Positions 32,119 through 40,550 of a DNA stretch of 64,000 bases are shown one piece after another. The notes under the pieces were generated by a model, which was given only the letters and a program-made list of their open reading frames with translations, made no database searches and was not told the DNA's origin. Positions within the stretch are counted from its first letter, which is position 1. Every line of letters begins with the position of its first letter. The position numbers were made by a program, and so were the translations under genes. Origin of the DNA: Actinoplanes nipponensis (GTDB taxonomy: Bacteria; Actinomycetota; Actinomycetes; Mycobacteriales; Micromonosporaceae); the NCBI RefSeq assembly GCF_016862275.1, contig NZ_BOMQ01000016.1:38429-102428 (forward strand), in the 5' to 3' direction.

Positions 32119-33002
32119 CAGCCTTTGCCTCCCGCCGTCGTTCCGGTGTAGAGCAGGGCCCGCCAGCCCAGCACCGCGGCGATGACCAGCAACTCCACCA
32201 GCCCCATCAGCACGGCGACGGCCGAGGCGAGCGGATAGTCGTAGCGGACGTACGCGGCGTCGTAGGCGGCGATCGACATCACCCGGGTGGTCCCGGACGG
32301 GTCACCGACCAGCACCGCCGACGGGAACACGCTGAACGCCAGCACGAAGGTCAGGCAGAACGTGGTGGCCAGCCCGGGCGCGAGCAGCGGCAGCGTGATC
32401 CGCCGGAAGCGCTGCCACCGGCCGGCGCCGAGGGTCGCCGCGGCCCGTTCCAGGCTGGGGTCGATGCCCGACAGGTACGACAGCACCAGCAGGAAGGCGA
32501 ACGGGAACCCGGTGATGACCAGGGAGAAGAAGACCCCCCAGAAGTTGTTGGTCAGGCGCACGGGCGCGTCCACGAGCCCCGCGCTCAGCAGCGTGCGGTT
32601 GAACCAGCCGGTCGGGCCGAGAAAGTTCAGCAGGCCCTGCGCGGTCAGCACGGTGCCCAGGGTGATCGGCACGACCAGCAGGGTGGTCACCAACCGCTTG
32701 CCGCGGAACCGGCCGCGCATCCGGTACGCGATCGGCACCGAGGCGAGCACGTTGAGCAGCGCGGCCGGCAGCGACAGCCGCAGCGTGGTGAGGATCGTGT
32801 CGCGCAGGTACGCGTCGGTGAAGAACTCCCGGTACGCCCCCAGCATCCCGCCCCGGGTGGGCTGGAAGGACAGGCCCACGCCGTACAGGAAGGGGTAGAT
32901 GAAGAGGGTGACCACGAACAGCGCCGCGGGCAGCAGCAGCAGCAACTGCCGGTCGACGCCGCGCTCGGCCAGGCGGTGCCGCAGCGCGGGTCGCGCGCTC
33001 AT
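32118..33002 (-). CDS. ABC transporter permease (PotB-like)
   Basis: A 294-aa permease, partner of the one at 31279. Six or so membrane segments are visible, the first after a basic N-terminus (LLLLLPAALFVVTLFIYP). The EAA loop reads ERAAATLGAGRWQRFRRITLPLLAPG near residue 205. Its ATG overlaps the ATPase stop by 4 bases, so the transporter subunits are translationally coupled. Substrate is inferred from the operon only: a sugar acid or a small uronide. Confidence 0.9.
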   Translation of the reverse strand: MSARPALRHRLAERGVDRQLLLLLPAALFVVTLFIYPFLYGVGLSFQPTRGGMLGAYREFFTDAYLRDTILTTLRLSLPAALLNVLASVPIAYRMRGRFRGKRLVTTLLVVPITLGTVLTAQGLLNFLGPTGWFNRTLLSAGLVDAPVRLTNNFWGVFFSLVITGFPFAFLLVLSYLSGIDPSLERAAATLGAGRWQRFRRITLPLLAPGLATTFCLTFVLAFSVFPSAVLVGDPSGTTRVMSIAAYDAAYVRYDYPLASAVAVLMGLVELLVIAAVLGWRALLYTGTTAGGKG

Positions 33003-34087
33003 GAGGGGAACACCAGGAGCCGCCGGGGCTCGACCGTCACGGCGATCCGGTCGCCGACCGCGGGCCGGTCGGCCGAGAGCAGACTGAGCGCGATGCCGCC
33101 GGCGGTGCGGGCCTCGACGGCGACCTCCCGTCCCTGGTACTCGACGACCTCGACGGTGGCCGGCAGGCCGGGGCCGATGATCAGATCCTCCGGGCGGACG
33201 GCGGCCATCACGGCGCTGCCCGGCGCCGGGTCGCCCACCGGCGTGCCGACCAGCTCATGGCCCTCGATCTCCACGACGATGCCGGCGCCCCGCCGCGGCC
33301 CGGCGGTCAGCGGCAGCAGGTTGCGGTATCCCATGAAATCGGCGACGTGCCAGTTGGCCGGCTCGGCGTGCAGCTGCTCGGGCGGGCCGATCTGCTGCAC
33401 CCGGCCGGCCCGCAGCACGACCAGGCGGTCGGCCAGCGACAGCGCCTCCTCCTGGTCGTGGGTGACGTAGACGGTGGTCAGCCCGAGCGACTGGTGCAGC
33501 CGGCGGATCTCGGTGCGCATCTCCAGCCGCAGCTTGGCGTCCAGGTTGGACAGTGGCTCGTCCATCAGCACCAGGGACGGCTCGAGCACGACCGCGCGGG
33601 CGATCGCGACCCGCTGCTGCTGGCCGCCGGAGAGCTGGCCGGGCAGCTTGCCGGCCTGCTCCTGCAGGTGCACCAGGCGCAGCGCCTCGTCCACCCGGCG
33701 GCGCAGCTCGGCGCGCGGCACCTTGCGCATCTGCAGCCCGAACGCGATGTTCCGGCGGACCGACAGGTGCGGGAAGAGCGCGTAGTTCTGGAACACCATG
33801 CCGAATCCGCGCCGCTCCGGCGGGAGCACGTCGAGGCGGGCCTCGTCCTGCCAGATGCTGCCCCGGGTCAGCGGCAGCAGCCCGGCGAGGCAGTTGAGCG
33901 CGGTGGACTTGCCGCAGCCGGACGGGCCGAGCAGGGCGATGAACTCGCCCCGCCGGATGGTGAGGTCCAGGTCGGCGAGCGCTTCGTGACCGCCGAAGCT
34001 GCGGCTGACCCCGTCCAGGCGCAGCGTCTCGAAGCGCCCGGGCCGGCCGGCCGGCGTGCCCGGACGCCGGGTCGCCGCCGCCGTCAC
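32999..34087 (-). CDS. ABC transporter ATPase (PotA/UgpC-like)
   Basis: A 362-aa ATP-binding subunit. Walker A is LLGPSGCGKST near residue 52, the Q-loop is MVFQNYALFPH, the signature is LSGGQQQRVAIARA, Walker B is LVLMDEPLSNLDA, and the switch His is in YVTHDQEEAL. A TOBE-type C-terminal domain follows (about 270-362, GYRNLLPLTAG, then VRPEDLIIG). It starts at GTG 34087, 13 bases after the binding-protein stop. It energises the two permeases encoded downstream. Confidence 0.92.
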   Translation of the reverse strand: MTAAATRRPGTPAGRPGRFETLRLDGVSRSFGGHEALADLDLTIRRGEFIALLGPSGCGKSTALNCLAGLLPLTRGSIWQDEARLDVLPPERRGFGMVFQNYALFPHLSVRRNIAFGLQMRKVPRAELRRRVDEALRLVHLQEQAGKLPGQLSGGQQQRVAIARAVVLEPSLVLMDEPLSNLDAKLRLEMRTEIRRLHQSLGLTTVYVTHDQEEALSLADRLVVLRAGRVQQIGPPEQLHAEPANWHVADFMGYRNLLPLTAGPRRGAGIVVEIEGHELVGTPVGDPAPGSAVMAAVRPEDLIIGPGLPATVEVVEYQGREVAVEARTAGGIALSLLSADRPAVGDRIAVTVEPRRLLVFPS

Positions 34088-34100
34088 GCCGGCACCGCGC

Positions 34101-35300
34101 TCACTTGGCCACCTTCGCCCCGCCGATCTCGCGGTCCCACCGGTCGAACGCGGCGACCAGCTGCTTGGCCCCCAGCGGCACCTCGAGCGGGTGGCCGGCG
34201 ATCAGCCCGGCGTACTCGGGGCGGCCGAACTCGCCGATGGCGGCCCGGCTCTCCGGCGGCGCCATCGCCAGGTCCACGTCCTTGATCGCGGGGCCCGGGT
34301 AGAAGTAGCCCTTGTCGTACGCCTTGGCCTGCTGCTCCTTGGTGAGCATGTGGGCGAGCAGCAGCAGGATGGCCGACTGCTTGTCGGTCGACACGCCCTT
34401 GGGCACGACGGCGTAGTGCGCGTCCGTCACCCAGTGGAAGCCCTCCAGGGTGCCGACCGCGGCCTCCTTCGGCACGGTGCCGAGCACCCGCGGGTTGATG
34501 TCCCAGCCGGTCGTCGTGGCGATGATCCTGGCCGAGCCGTTGGCCAGGTTCTTCATGGTCTCCCCGGTGCTGGACGGGTAGAGCGTCACGTACTTGTTCA
34601 GCTCGCCCAGGTAGGCCCAGGTCTTGTCCCAGCCGCCGGTCGGGTCGGTGGGGTCCTGGTCGCCGAGCAGGTAGGGCAGGCCCATCAGGAAGGTGCGGCC
34701 CGGCCCGGAGTTCGACGGCCGGGCGTACTGCACCGCGCCCGGGTTGGCCTTGGCGTAGGCGAGCAGCTCCTGGGCGGTCCGCGGCGGGTTCGGCACCTTG
34801 GCCGGCAGGTATTCGATCAGCGGGCCGGACGGGTAGTAGGTCACGGTCACCCCGGAGTCGCCGGCCAGCTTCTGCATGGCCGCGGCGCCGGGCAGGTAGT
34901 CCCGTACGGCGGGGAGCCGGTCCGCGTACTTCGCCAGCAGCGGGTTCCACAGGCCCTGCTCGATGCCGGCCGAGAGCCCGTCCACCCCGGTCAGCACCAG
35001 GTCGATGTCGACCCGGTTGGCGTTCTGCTGGGCCTTGACCTTGCCGACCAGCTCCGGCGCGGGCGACTTCGAGTAGGTCACCCGGCTGATCACGCCGGAG
35101 TTGTGGCTGACGAAGTCGTCGATCATGCCCTGGGTGAGCTGCAGGTTGCCGGCGACGTCGAGGATGTTCAGGGTGACCGCCCGGCCGGGCTTGGCGGGCA
35201 CCTCGCCGTCCGTGTCCTGGCCGGGCCCCGAGGCGTCGGGTGCGCTGCAGGCGGTCAACAGCAGGAGAGCGGCGGTCGCGGCGGTGGCGGCACGTCTCAT
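34101..35300 (-). CDS. Extracellular solute-binding lipoprotein of ABC importer
   Basis: A 399-aa family 1 solute-binding protein. A signal peptide with lipobox LLTAC places Cys at residue 18, so it is anchored on the outer face of the membrane. The mature protein shows the family pattern AVTLNILDVAGN near the start, TYYPSGPLIEYLPA in the hinge, and DKGYFYPGPAIKDVD near the end. ATG 35300 has GGAAGG upstream. It is the second gene of the LacI-controlled transport operon. The exact ligand is unknown. Confidence 0.88.
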   Translation of the reverse strand: MRRAATAATAALLLLTACSAPDASGPGQDTDGEVPAKPGRAVTLNILDVAGNLQLTQGMIDDFVSHNSGVISRVTYSKSPAPELVGKVKAQQNANRVDIDLVLTGVDGLSAGIEQGLWNPLLAKYADRLPAVRDYLPGAAAMQKLAGDSGVTVTYYPSGPLIEYLPAKVPNPPRTAQELLAYAKANPGAVQYARPSNSGPGRTFLMGLPYLLGDQDPTDPTGGWDKTWAYLGELNKYVTLYPSSTGETMKNLANGSARIIATTTGWDINPRVLGTVPKEAAVGTLEGFHWVTDAHYAVVPKGVSTDKQSAILLLLAHMLTKEQQAKAYDKGYFYPGPAIKDVDLAMAPPESRAAIGEFGRPEYAGLIAGHPLEVPLGAKQLVAAFDRWDREIGGAKVAK

Positions 35301-35315
35301 CGGGAGCCTTCCTTC

Positions 35316-36305
35316 TCAGTCGGTGGGCGGCGGGCCGGTGGAGGCCCGGACCATCAGGTGGGTGCCCAGCTCCCGGCGGGTGGCGCCGGCGCCCTCCGGG
35401 TCCCGCAGCAGGGCCAGCAGCAGGTCGACACCGGCCCGACCGGAGCTCTCCATGGGCAGCCCGACGGTGGTCAGGGACGGATGCACCATCGCGGCCAGGG
35501 CGATGTCGTCGAAACCGAGCACGCTGATCTCGGCCGGCACCGCGATCCCGCGCGCGTTGAAGCGGCTGAGCAGGCCCAGCGCGATGACGTCGTTGTAGGC
35601 GATGACGGCGGTGACCCCGGCCGCGAGCACCGGGTCGGCCGCGGCCACCCCGCCGTCGAACTGCGGCTGGACGGGACCGATCTCGGCCAGGTGGGCCCCG
35701 GCCGCCGCGACGGCCGCGCGCAGCCCGCGCACCCGTTCGCGGTTGGACCAGGACGTGCGCGGGCCGGCGACGTAGGCGATCCGGCGGTGACCCAGCGCGG
35801 TGAGGTGGGTGACGGCCTGCCGCATGCCGCCGGGATTGTCGACGGTGACCGCCGGGATGCGGCCGACCCGGCGGTTGAGCAGGACCAGCGGGGTCTGCGT
35901 CGCGAAGCCGCGCAGCTCGGTCCCGCTCATCCGGGGCGAGCACAGCACGAGGCCGTCGACCTGTTTGGCCAGGGTCCGGACCAACCGCACCTCGGCCGCC
36001 GGGTCCTCGTCGGTGTCGGCGAGGAAGACGGCGTGGTCGGCCTCGCGGGCGCGGGCCTGGATGCCCTTCACCACGCCCGGGAAGAACGGGTTGCCCAGGT
36101 CGGGCACGACCAGGCCGAGGTTGCCGGTGCGCCCGGTGATGAGGCCGCGGGCGGCGCGGTTGGGGGAGTAGTCGAGCTCGGCGGCCGAGCGCCGGACGCG
36201 TTCCCGGGTCTCGGCCCGGACCAGCTCCGGCGCCGACAGGGCCCGGCAGACCGTGGACGGCGACACCCCGGCCGCCCGGGCCACGTCCTTGATCGTCACC
36301 ACCAT
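35316..36305 (-). CDS. LacI-family transcriptional repressor
   Basis: A 329-aa sugar-responsive repressor. The N-terminal HTH reads VTIKDVARAAGVSPSTVCRALS, followed by the hinge helix YSPNRAARGLITGRT. The periplasmic-binding-like domain contains LGLVVPDLGNPFFPGVVKGI, DGLVLCSP, and GFDDIALAAMVHPSLTTV near the C-terminus. ATG 36305 is chosen over the upstream in-frame codons because GGAGG lies 5-6 bases before it and the HTH begins at once. First gene of the operon with the transporter and dehydratase, and divergent from the pectate lyase. The palindrome in the lyase promoter is its most likely operator. Confidence 0.92.
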   Translation of the reverse strand: MVVTIKDVARAAGVSPSTVCRALSAPELVRAETRERVRRSAAELDYSPNRAARGLITGRTGNLGLVVPDLGNPFFPGVVKGIQARAREADHAVFLADTDEDPAAEVRLVRTLAKQVDGLVLCSPRMSGTELRGFATQTPLVLLNRRVGRIPAVTVDNPGGMRQAVTHLTALGHRRIAYVAGPRTSWSNRERVRGLRAAVAAAGAHLAEIGPVQPQFDGGVAAADPVLAAGVTAVIAYNDVIALGLLSRFNARGIAVPAEISVLGFDDIALAAMVHPSLTTVGLPMESSGRAGVDLLLALLRDPEGAGATRRELGTHLMVRASTGPPPTD

Positions 36306-36356
36306 CGGTGCCTCCGCCTCGCCGGTGTGCCGCCACGGGGAGTGCTGCGCTGAGTG

Positions 36357-36370
36357 TGAAATCCTTTGCG
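36357..36370. repeat. Direct repeat copy 1, possible operator
   Basis: TGAAATCCTTTGCG, matching the copy at 36424-36437 at 12 of 14 positions. It lies next to the predicted minus-strand -35 of the lacI operon, where a bound protein could block transcription. Confidence 0.4.
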
Positions 36371-36376
36371 GACTCT

Positions 36377-36382
36377 TGTCAA
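36377..36382 (-). promoter_or_regulatory. Probable -35 element of the lacI operon
   Basis: On the minus strand this reads TTGACA, a perfect -35. A weak CACACT lies 18 bases further downstream as -10. It is about 70 bases before the LacI start. Confidence 0.4.
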
Positions 36383-36423
36383 TAGATGGTTGTCGATCAA
36401 GGCCCCGGCGTGCGGAAGCGGGC

Positions 36424-36437
36424 TGAAATCGTTTGTG
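36424..36437. repeat. Direct repeat copy 2, possible operator
   Basis: TGAAATCGTTTGTG, 67 bases from copy 1 (about 6.4 helical turns). The core AAATCGTTT resembles a degenerate LacI-family site. Confidence 0.4.
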
Positions 36438-36497
36438 GCACTCCGGTCCACCGGCGGCGACCGGCCCGGCCCATTGCCCCGTAATACGGACAACATC

Positions 36498-36527
36498 TTG
36501 CCGTAACAATCGACACGTCTCTATCCT
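36498..36527 (+). promoter_or_regulatory. Predicted promoter of the pectate lyase gene
   Basis: TTGCCG (36498-36503) and TATCCT (36522-36527) with 18 bases between give an acceptable housekeeping-type promoter. Transcription would start near 36534, inside the operator palindrome and about 95 bases before the ATG. Confidence 0.5.
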
Positions 36528-36532
36528 CCTGG

Positions 36533-36550
36533 CAGGTAAGCGCTTACCTG
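36533..36550. promoter_or_regulatory. 18-bp perfect palindromic LacI-type operator
   Basis: CAGGTAAGCGCTTACCTG is a perfect 18-bp palindrome centred on the CG step typical of LacI-family operators. It starts 5 bases after the predicted -10, overlapping the transcription start, a classic repression position. The adjacent LacI-family protein is the obvious candidate to bind it. Confidence 0.75.
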
Positions 36551-36559
36551 GAGCGCTCC
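36550..36559. promoter_or_regulatory. Second short AGCGCT palindrome
   Basis: GGAGCGCTCC abuts the 18-bp palindrome. It has the same core as the CebR-like box at 38306-38319 and may be a weak second operator. Confidence 0.4.
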
Positions 36560-36627
36560 CACGGACCCCGACGTGCCACGGACGAAGGGCTCCTCCACCG
36601 CAACCGTGGGCGAAGGTGAGTACGAGC

Positions 36628-38211
36628 ATGAGACGACCAGCCGCACTGCGGCTCCTGGCGGCCGTGTCCACAGTGGCCGCCGGCGGAGCGATCGCCGTGG
36701 CCCTGCCGATGTCCCAGGCCTCGGCCGCGGCCGGCGCCGCCACCGGCTACGCCACCCAGAACGGCGGCACCACCGGCGGCGCGGGCGGCCCGACCGTCCG
36801 CGCCACCACGGGCACCGCGATCCACGCGGCCCTGTGCGGCCGGGCCAGCAGCAGCTCCCCGATCATCATCGAGGTGCAGGGCACCATCAACCACGGCAAC
36901 ACCGCCAAGGTGTCGGGTGACAGCTGCAACACCGCCGCCGGCGTGATCGAGCTCAAGCAGATCAGCAACGTCACGATCGTCGGCGTGGGCAGCGGGGCCG
37001 TCTTCGACCAGCTGGGCATCCACATCCGTGACTCCAGCAACATCATCATACAGAACGTCACCGTCCGGAACGTCAAGAAGTCGGGCTCGCCCACCTCCAA
37101 CGGCGGCGACGCCATCGGCATGGAGAGCACGGTCCGCAACGTCTGGGTCGACCACGTCAGCCTGGAGGCGTCCGGCGGGGAGTCGGAGGGCTTCGACGGC
37201 CTGATCGACATGAAGGACAACGTCCAGTACGTCACGCTGTCCTACAGCACCCTGCGCAACTCCGGCCGCGGCGGGCTGATCGGCTCCAGCGAGAGCGACC
37301 GGTCGAACGGCTTCATCACGTTCCACCACAACCTGTACGAGAACCTCGACTCCCGTACGCCCCTGCTGCGCGGCGGCATCGCGCACATCTACAACAACTC
37401 GTACGTGAGCCTCAACGAGTCGGGCATCAACTCCCGCGCCGGGGCCCGCGCCCGGGTGGAGAACAACTACTTCCGCAACTCCAAGGACGTGCTGGGCACC
37501 TTCTACACCTCCGAGGCCGGCTTCTGGCAGGTCAGCGGCAACATCTTCGACAACGTGACCTGGTCGGCGCCGGGCAGCGAGAACAACCCGGCCGGCCCGA
37601 ACCCGGTGTCCAACACCAGCGTGAGCATCCCGTACTCGTACAGCATGGACGGGGCGGCCTGCGTACCGGAGATCGTCCGGCAGACGGCCGGCGCCAACAC
37701 CGGCCTGAAGGTGTCCAACGGCAGCTGCTCGCCGCAGCAGCCGAGCCCGACCACCCCGACGCCGAGCCCGACCACCCCGACGCCGAGCCCGACCACGCCG
37801 ACGCCGACGCCGACCACCCCGACGCCCACGCCGACCCAGCCGAGCGGGACGAACCTCAGCATCGGCGCCGGCTCGGACGGCTCCAGCAAGGCCGACGGCA
37901 CGGGCTACGGCAACGTGCGCGACGGCAACCTGGGCACCTACTGGTCGCCGGCCGGCTCGACCGGTTCCATCTCCATCAAGTGGGGCTCCGCGACCACGGT
38001 GTCGCGGGTCGTCATCCGGGAGGCGGCGGGCTCCGCCGGCGCGATCCGGTCGTGGCAGGTCGTCAACCACGACACCGGGGCGGTGCTGGCCTCGGGGAGC
38101 GGGGCCGGCGTGATCACCTTCCCGGCGACCGCGCTGAAGAAGATCACCTTCACCATCGTCAGCGCGAGCGGCACGCCCAGGGTCGCCGAGTTCGAGACCT
38201 ACGCCGGCTGA
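36628..38211 (+). CDS. Secreted pectate lyase (PL1) with C-terminal F5/8C-like domain
   Basis: A 527-aa secreted enzyme that cleaves polygalacturonate by beta-elimination. The signal peptide is about residues 1-33. The right-handed beta-helix (about 40-390) has the PL1 signatures VWVDHVSLEA, GLIDMKDNVQYVTLSYSTL with Ca-binding Asp, FHHNLYENLDSRTPLLRGG with the catalytic Arg region, and AHIYNNSYV. A Thr-Pro linker of tandem repeats follows, then about 115 residues resembling a discoidin-type carbohydrate-binding module (NVRDGNLGTYWSPAG). ATG 36628 has AAGGTGAG at 7 bases. Expression is probably repressed by the adjacent LacI protein. Confidence 0.9.
   Translation: MRRPAALRLLAAVSTVAAGGAIAVALPMSQASAAAGAATGYATQNGGTTGGAGGPTVRATTGTAIHAALCGRASSSSPIIIEVQGTINHGNTAKVSGDSCNTAAGVIELKQISNVTIVGVGSGAVFDQLGIHIRDSSNIIIQNVTVRNVKKSGSPTSNGGDAIGMESTVRNVWVDHVSLEASGGESEGFDGLIDMKDNVQYVTLSYSTLRNSGRGGLIGSSESDRSNGFITFHHNLYENLDSRTPLLRGGIAHIYNNSYVSLNESGINSRAGARARVENNYFRNSKDVLGTFYTSEAGFWQVSGNIFDNVTWSAPGSENNPAGPNPVSNTSVSIPYSYSMDGAACVPEIVRQTAGANTGLKVSNGSCSPQQPSPTTPTPSPTTPTPSPTTPTPTPTTPTPTPTQPSGTNLSIGAGSDGSSKADGTGYGNVRDGNLGTYWSPAGSTGSISIKWGSATTVSRVVIREAAGSAGAIRSWQVVNHDTGAVLASGSGAGVITFPATALKKITFTIVSASGTPRVAEFETYAG
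37741..37824 (+). repeat. Four tandem 21-base units coding a Thr-Pro linker
   Basis: Four consecutive 21-base units encode PSPTTPT or PTPTTPT, forming the linker between the lyase and binding domains. The third and fourth units differ by single bases from the first two. Such linkers are common in secreted actinobacterial enzymes and vary in copy number. Confidence 0.85.
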
Positions 38212-38221
38212 CCGGGCGCCC

Positions 38222-38268
38222 GGCCCGGGGGCGTGGACCGTCGCACCTGACGGCCGCGCCCCCGGGCC
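38222..38268 (+). terminator. Strong terminator after pectate lyase
   Basis: A 12-bp perfect stem (38222-38233 with 38257-38268, GGCCCGGGGGCG-type arms) encloses a 23-base loop, 10 bases after the stop. No T-run follows. Confidence 0.7.
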
Positions 38269-38305
38269 CGGCGGGGCGGGTCAAGGCATCGATGATGTGC
38301 GATGA

Positions 38306-38319
38306 TGGGAGCGCTCCCA
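38306..38319. promoter_or_regulatory. CebR-type operator box
   Basis: TGGGAGCGCTCCCA is identical to the 14-bp palindrome bound by CebR, the LacI-family cellulose-utilisation repressor of Streptomyces. It lies 30 bases before the TTG start at 38350. No cebR gene is in this window, so a distant CebR-like regulator or the local LacI protein could bind it. Confidence 0.75.
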
Positions 38320-38349
38320 AACCGAGTGCCGCCGTCGAGGAGGACCGCC

Positions 38350-39123
38350 TTGAAGCCCATCGCCCTGCTGGCCGCCGTGTCCGCGCTGACCCTGAGCCTG
38401 CTCACCGGCGCCCAGCCCGCCGCCGGCACGGGTTCCCGCGGCTGCGCGCGACCCGGCGTGCTGTTCTGCGAGAACTTCGACCGGCTGGCCCCGGGCGGCG
38501 CCAGCAGCCTCGACTGGGGCATCGACACCCGCAACGGCACCCTCACCGTGGAGCGGGCGCGCGGCGGCCGGGGTGGCAAGGTGCTGCACGTCCGTACGCT
38601 CGACAACGGGCGGGCCTTCCTGCGCGCCGACGATCTCGCCGTGCCCCCGGGCGGTCTCTACGGCCGGATGCGGCTGCGCGTCGCCGCGTTCCCCACCGCG
38701 CCCGACTGGGCGCACTTCACCCTGGTCGAGGCCACCGGCAGCGGCAGCGCGGAGGTCGTCCGGCCGGTCGGCGGCCAGTACGTCCCCACGGTGGGCCGGT
38801 CCCTGTGGGGCATCGGCGCCGACGGCGGCCCCACCGGCGACTGGACCGCCTGGACCGAGGCCGCCCCGGCCGCCGCCGGCGCCTGGCAGTGCGTGGAATG
38901 GCGGCTCGACCCGGTGACGAACACCGTCACCACCTGGTTCGGCGGCCGGGTCACGCTGACCGCCGGCGAGCAGGCGCACGGCGGCAACCCGGTGCCGTTC
39001 GTCCTGCCCACGGTCGACACGGTCAAGATCGGCTGGCAGCTCTACCAGGGCGGCACCACGCCCGCCGCCTTCGACCTCTGGATCGACGACATCGCGCTCG
39101 CGACCGGGCGGGTCGGCTGCTGA
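38350..39123 (+). CDS. Secreted Cip1-like beta-jelly-roll protein
   Basis: A 257-aa exported protein. The signal peptide ends about residue 27 (ALTLSLLTGAQPAAG). The mature part starts with RPGVLFCENFDRLAPG and contains alternating strands such as LYGRMRLRVAAF, WAHFTLVEATG, WQCVEWRLDP and FDLWIDDIALATG. This resembles the Cip1 core found in cellulolytic fungi and Streptomyces, related to polysaccharide lyases. TTG 38350 is chosen because GAGGAGGA precedes it at 6 bases. The longer ATG at 38302 would place the operator inside the gene. The CebR-type box supports a plant cell-wall role. Activity is unproven. Confidence 0.7.
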   Translation: MKPIALLAAVSALTLSLLTGAQPAAGTGSRGCARPGVLFCENFDRLAPGGASSLDWGIDTRNGTLTVERARGGRGGKVLHVRTLDNGRAFLRADDLAVPPGGLYGRMRLRVAAFPTAPDWAHFTLVEATGSGSAEVVRPVGGQYVPTVGRSLWGIGADGGPTGDWTAWTEAAPAAAGAWQCVEWRLDPVTNTVTTWFGGRVTLTAGEQAHGGNPVPFVLPTVDTVKIGWQLYQGGTTPAAFDLWIDDIALATGRVGC

Positions 39124-39125
39124 GC

Positions 39126-39152
39126 CCGGGCGCGGATCCGCGCGGCGCCCGG
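39126..39152 (+). terminator. Terminator between Cip1-like gene and nhaA
   Basis: CCGGGCGC and GCGCCCGG pair around an 11-base loop that includes another self-complementary stretch (CGCGGATCCGCG). It starts 3 bases after the stop. Confidence 0.6.
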
Positions 39153-39224
39153 TAGGGTTGGGGCAGGTGCGCCGGGAAGTCTGGTCGGCAATTGGCTGAT
39201 CCGACCCCGAAAGACGGAGCCCTC

Positions 39225-40520
39225 GTGACCCAGGAACCACGCCGGACCGCGCACGTCCTCAGCCGCGGCTCATGGGCCGAGGCCCGCCGCATCGCCGACA
39301 TCCTGCGCAAGGAGACCATCGGCGGCGCCCTGCTGCTGGCCGGTGCCCTCGTGGCGCTCATCTGGGCCAACTCGCCCTGGAGCGACAGCTACACGGCGAT
39401 GCTGGAGTACAAGTTCGGCCCGGCCGCGCTGCACCTGGACCTGACCGTGGCGACCTGGGCGGCCGACGGGCTGCTGGCGATCTTCTTCTTCGTCGCCGGG
39501 CTGGAGCTCAAGCGCGAGTTCGTGGCGGGTGACCTGCGCGATCCCCGCCGGGCCGCGGTGCCCGTGGCGGCCGCGTTCGGCGGGGTCGTCGTCCCCGCGC
39601 TGGTCTACGTGGCGGTCAACGCCGGCGGCGCCACCCAGGGGTGGGCGATCCCGACCGCCACCGACATCGCGTTCGCGCTGGCCGTCCTGGCGGTGATCGG
39701 CCGGCACCTGCCGACCGCGCTGCGCACGTTCCTGCTGACCCTCGCGGTCGTCGACGACCTGCTGGCCATCGTCATCATCGCGGTCTTCTACACCGCGAAC
39801 CTCTCGGTGCTGCCGCTGCTCGTGGCGTTGGTGCCCCTGGGCCTGTTCACCCTGCTGGTGCAGCGGCGGGTGCGGTCGTGGTGGCTGCTGCTGCCGCTGG
39901 CCTTCGCCGCGTGGACGCTCGTGCACGCGTCCGGCGTGCACGCCACGGTCGCGGGGGTCCTGCTCGGTTTCGCGGTGCCGGTGCTGCGCAGCCGCAAGGC
40001 CGGCGGCCCCGAGGCGGGGCCGGGCCTGGCCGAGCACTTCGAGCACCGGTTCCGGCCCATCTCCGCCGGCTTCGCGGTGCCGGTCTTCGCGCTCATGTCG
40101 GCCGGCGTCGCGGTCGGCGGGTGGGGCGGGCTGACCGAGGCGCTGTCCGACCCGGTCGCCCTCGGCATCATGCTGGGCCTGGTGGTCGGCAAGCCGATCG
40201 GGATCACGGCGGCGACCTGGCTGGTGGCCCGCTTCACCCGGGCCCGGATCGACGCCGGCCTGGCCTGGATCGACGTCGTCGGCCTGTCGGTGCTGGCCGG
40301 GATCGGGTTCACCGTGTCGCTGCTGATCGGCGAGCTGGCCTTCGGGGCCGGCAGCGAGCTCGACGACCGGGTCAAGGTCGCGGTGCTCACCGGCTCGCTG
40401 GTCGCGGCGTTGCTGGCCGCGGTCGTCCTGCGGCTGCGCAACCGCACCTACCGGCGCATCCACGAGGAGGAGACCGCCGATCACGACCGCGACGACATCC
40501 CCGACGTGTACCAGCGCTGA
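39225..40520 (+). CDS. nhaA: Na+/H+ antiporter NhaA
   Basis: A 431-aa membrane antiporter that exports Na+ in exchange for H+. About twelve membrane segments. Diagnostic stretches are [22 protein letters not shown] near residue 90, [17 protein letters not shown] near 145 with the ion-binding Asp, and [15 protein letters not shown] near 170 with the paired Asp-Asp. [15 protein letters not shown] follows near the end. GTG 39225 follows GGAG at 5 bases; a TTG 33 bases upstream is possible. The next gene is also an antiporter, with 30 bases between. Confidence 0.93.
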   Translation: MTQEPRRTAHVLSRGSWAEARRIADILRKETIGGALLLAGALVALIWANSPWSDSYTAMLEYKFGPAALHLDLTVATWAADGLLAIFFFVAGLELKREFVAGDLRDPRRAAVPVAAAFGGVVVPALVYVAVNAGGATQGWAIPTATDIAFALAVLAVIGRHLPTALRTFLLTLAVVDDLLAIVIIAVFYTANLSVLPLLVALVPLGLFTLLVQRRVRSWWLLLPLAFAAWTLVHASGVHATVAGVLLGFAVPVLRSRKAGGPEAGPGLAEHFEHRFRPISAGFAVPVFALMSAGVAVGGWGGLTEALSDPVALGIMLGLVVGKPIGITAATWLVARFTRARIDAGLAWIDVVGLSVLAGIGFTVSLLIGELAFGAGSELDDRVKVAVLTGSLVAALLAAVVLRLRNRTYRRIHEEETADHDRDDIPDVYQR

Positions 40521-40550
40521 CCGCGCACCCGTGTCGCGAGAGAGAGCCTC

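Larger units (their letters stand above)
36306..36627. promoter_or_regulatory. Divergent regulatory region between LacI gene and pectate lyase
   Basis: 322 bases, clearly less GC-rich than the flanking genes. It holds a promoter and palindromic operator for the pectate lyase, a minus-strand -35 for the lacI operon, and two near-identical 14-bp direct repeats, each listed separately. Confidence 0.7.

Noticed and set aside
34084..36336. A 750-codon minus-strand frame across the binding protein and lacI genes
   Set aside because: Out of frame with the recognised solute-binding protein and LacI repressor, which explain the DNA.
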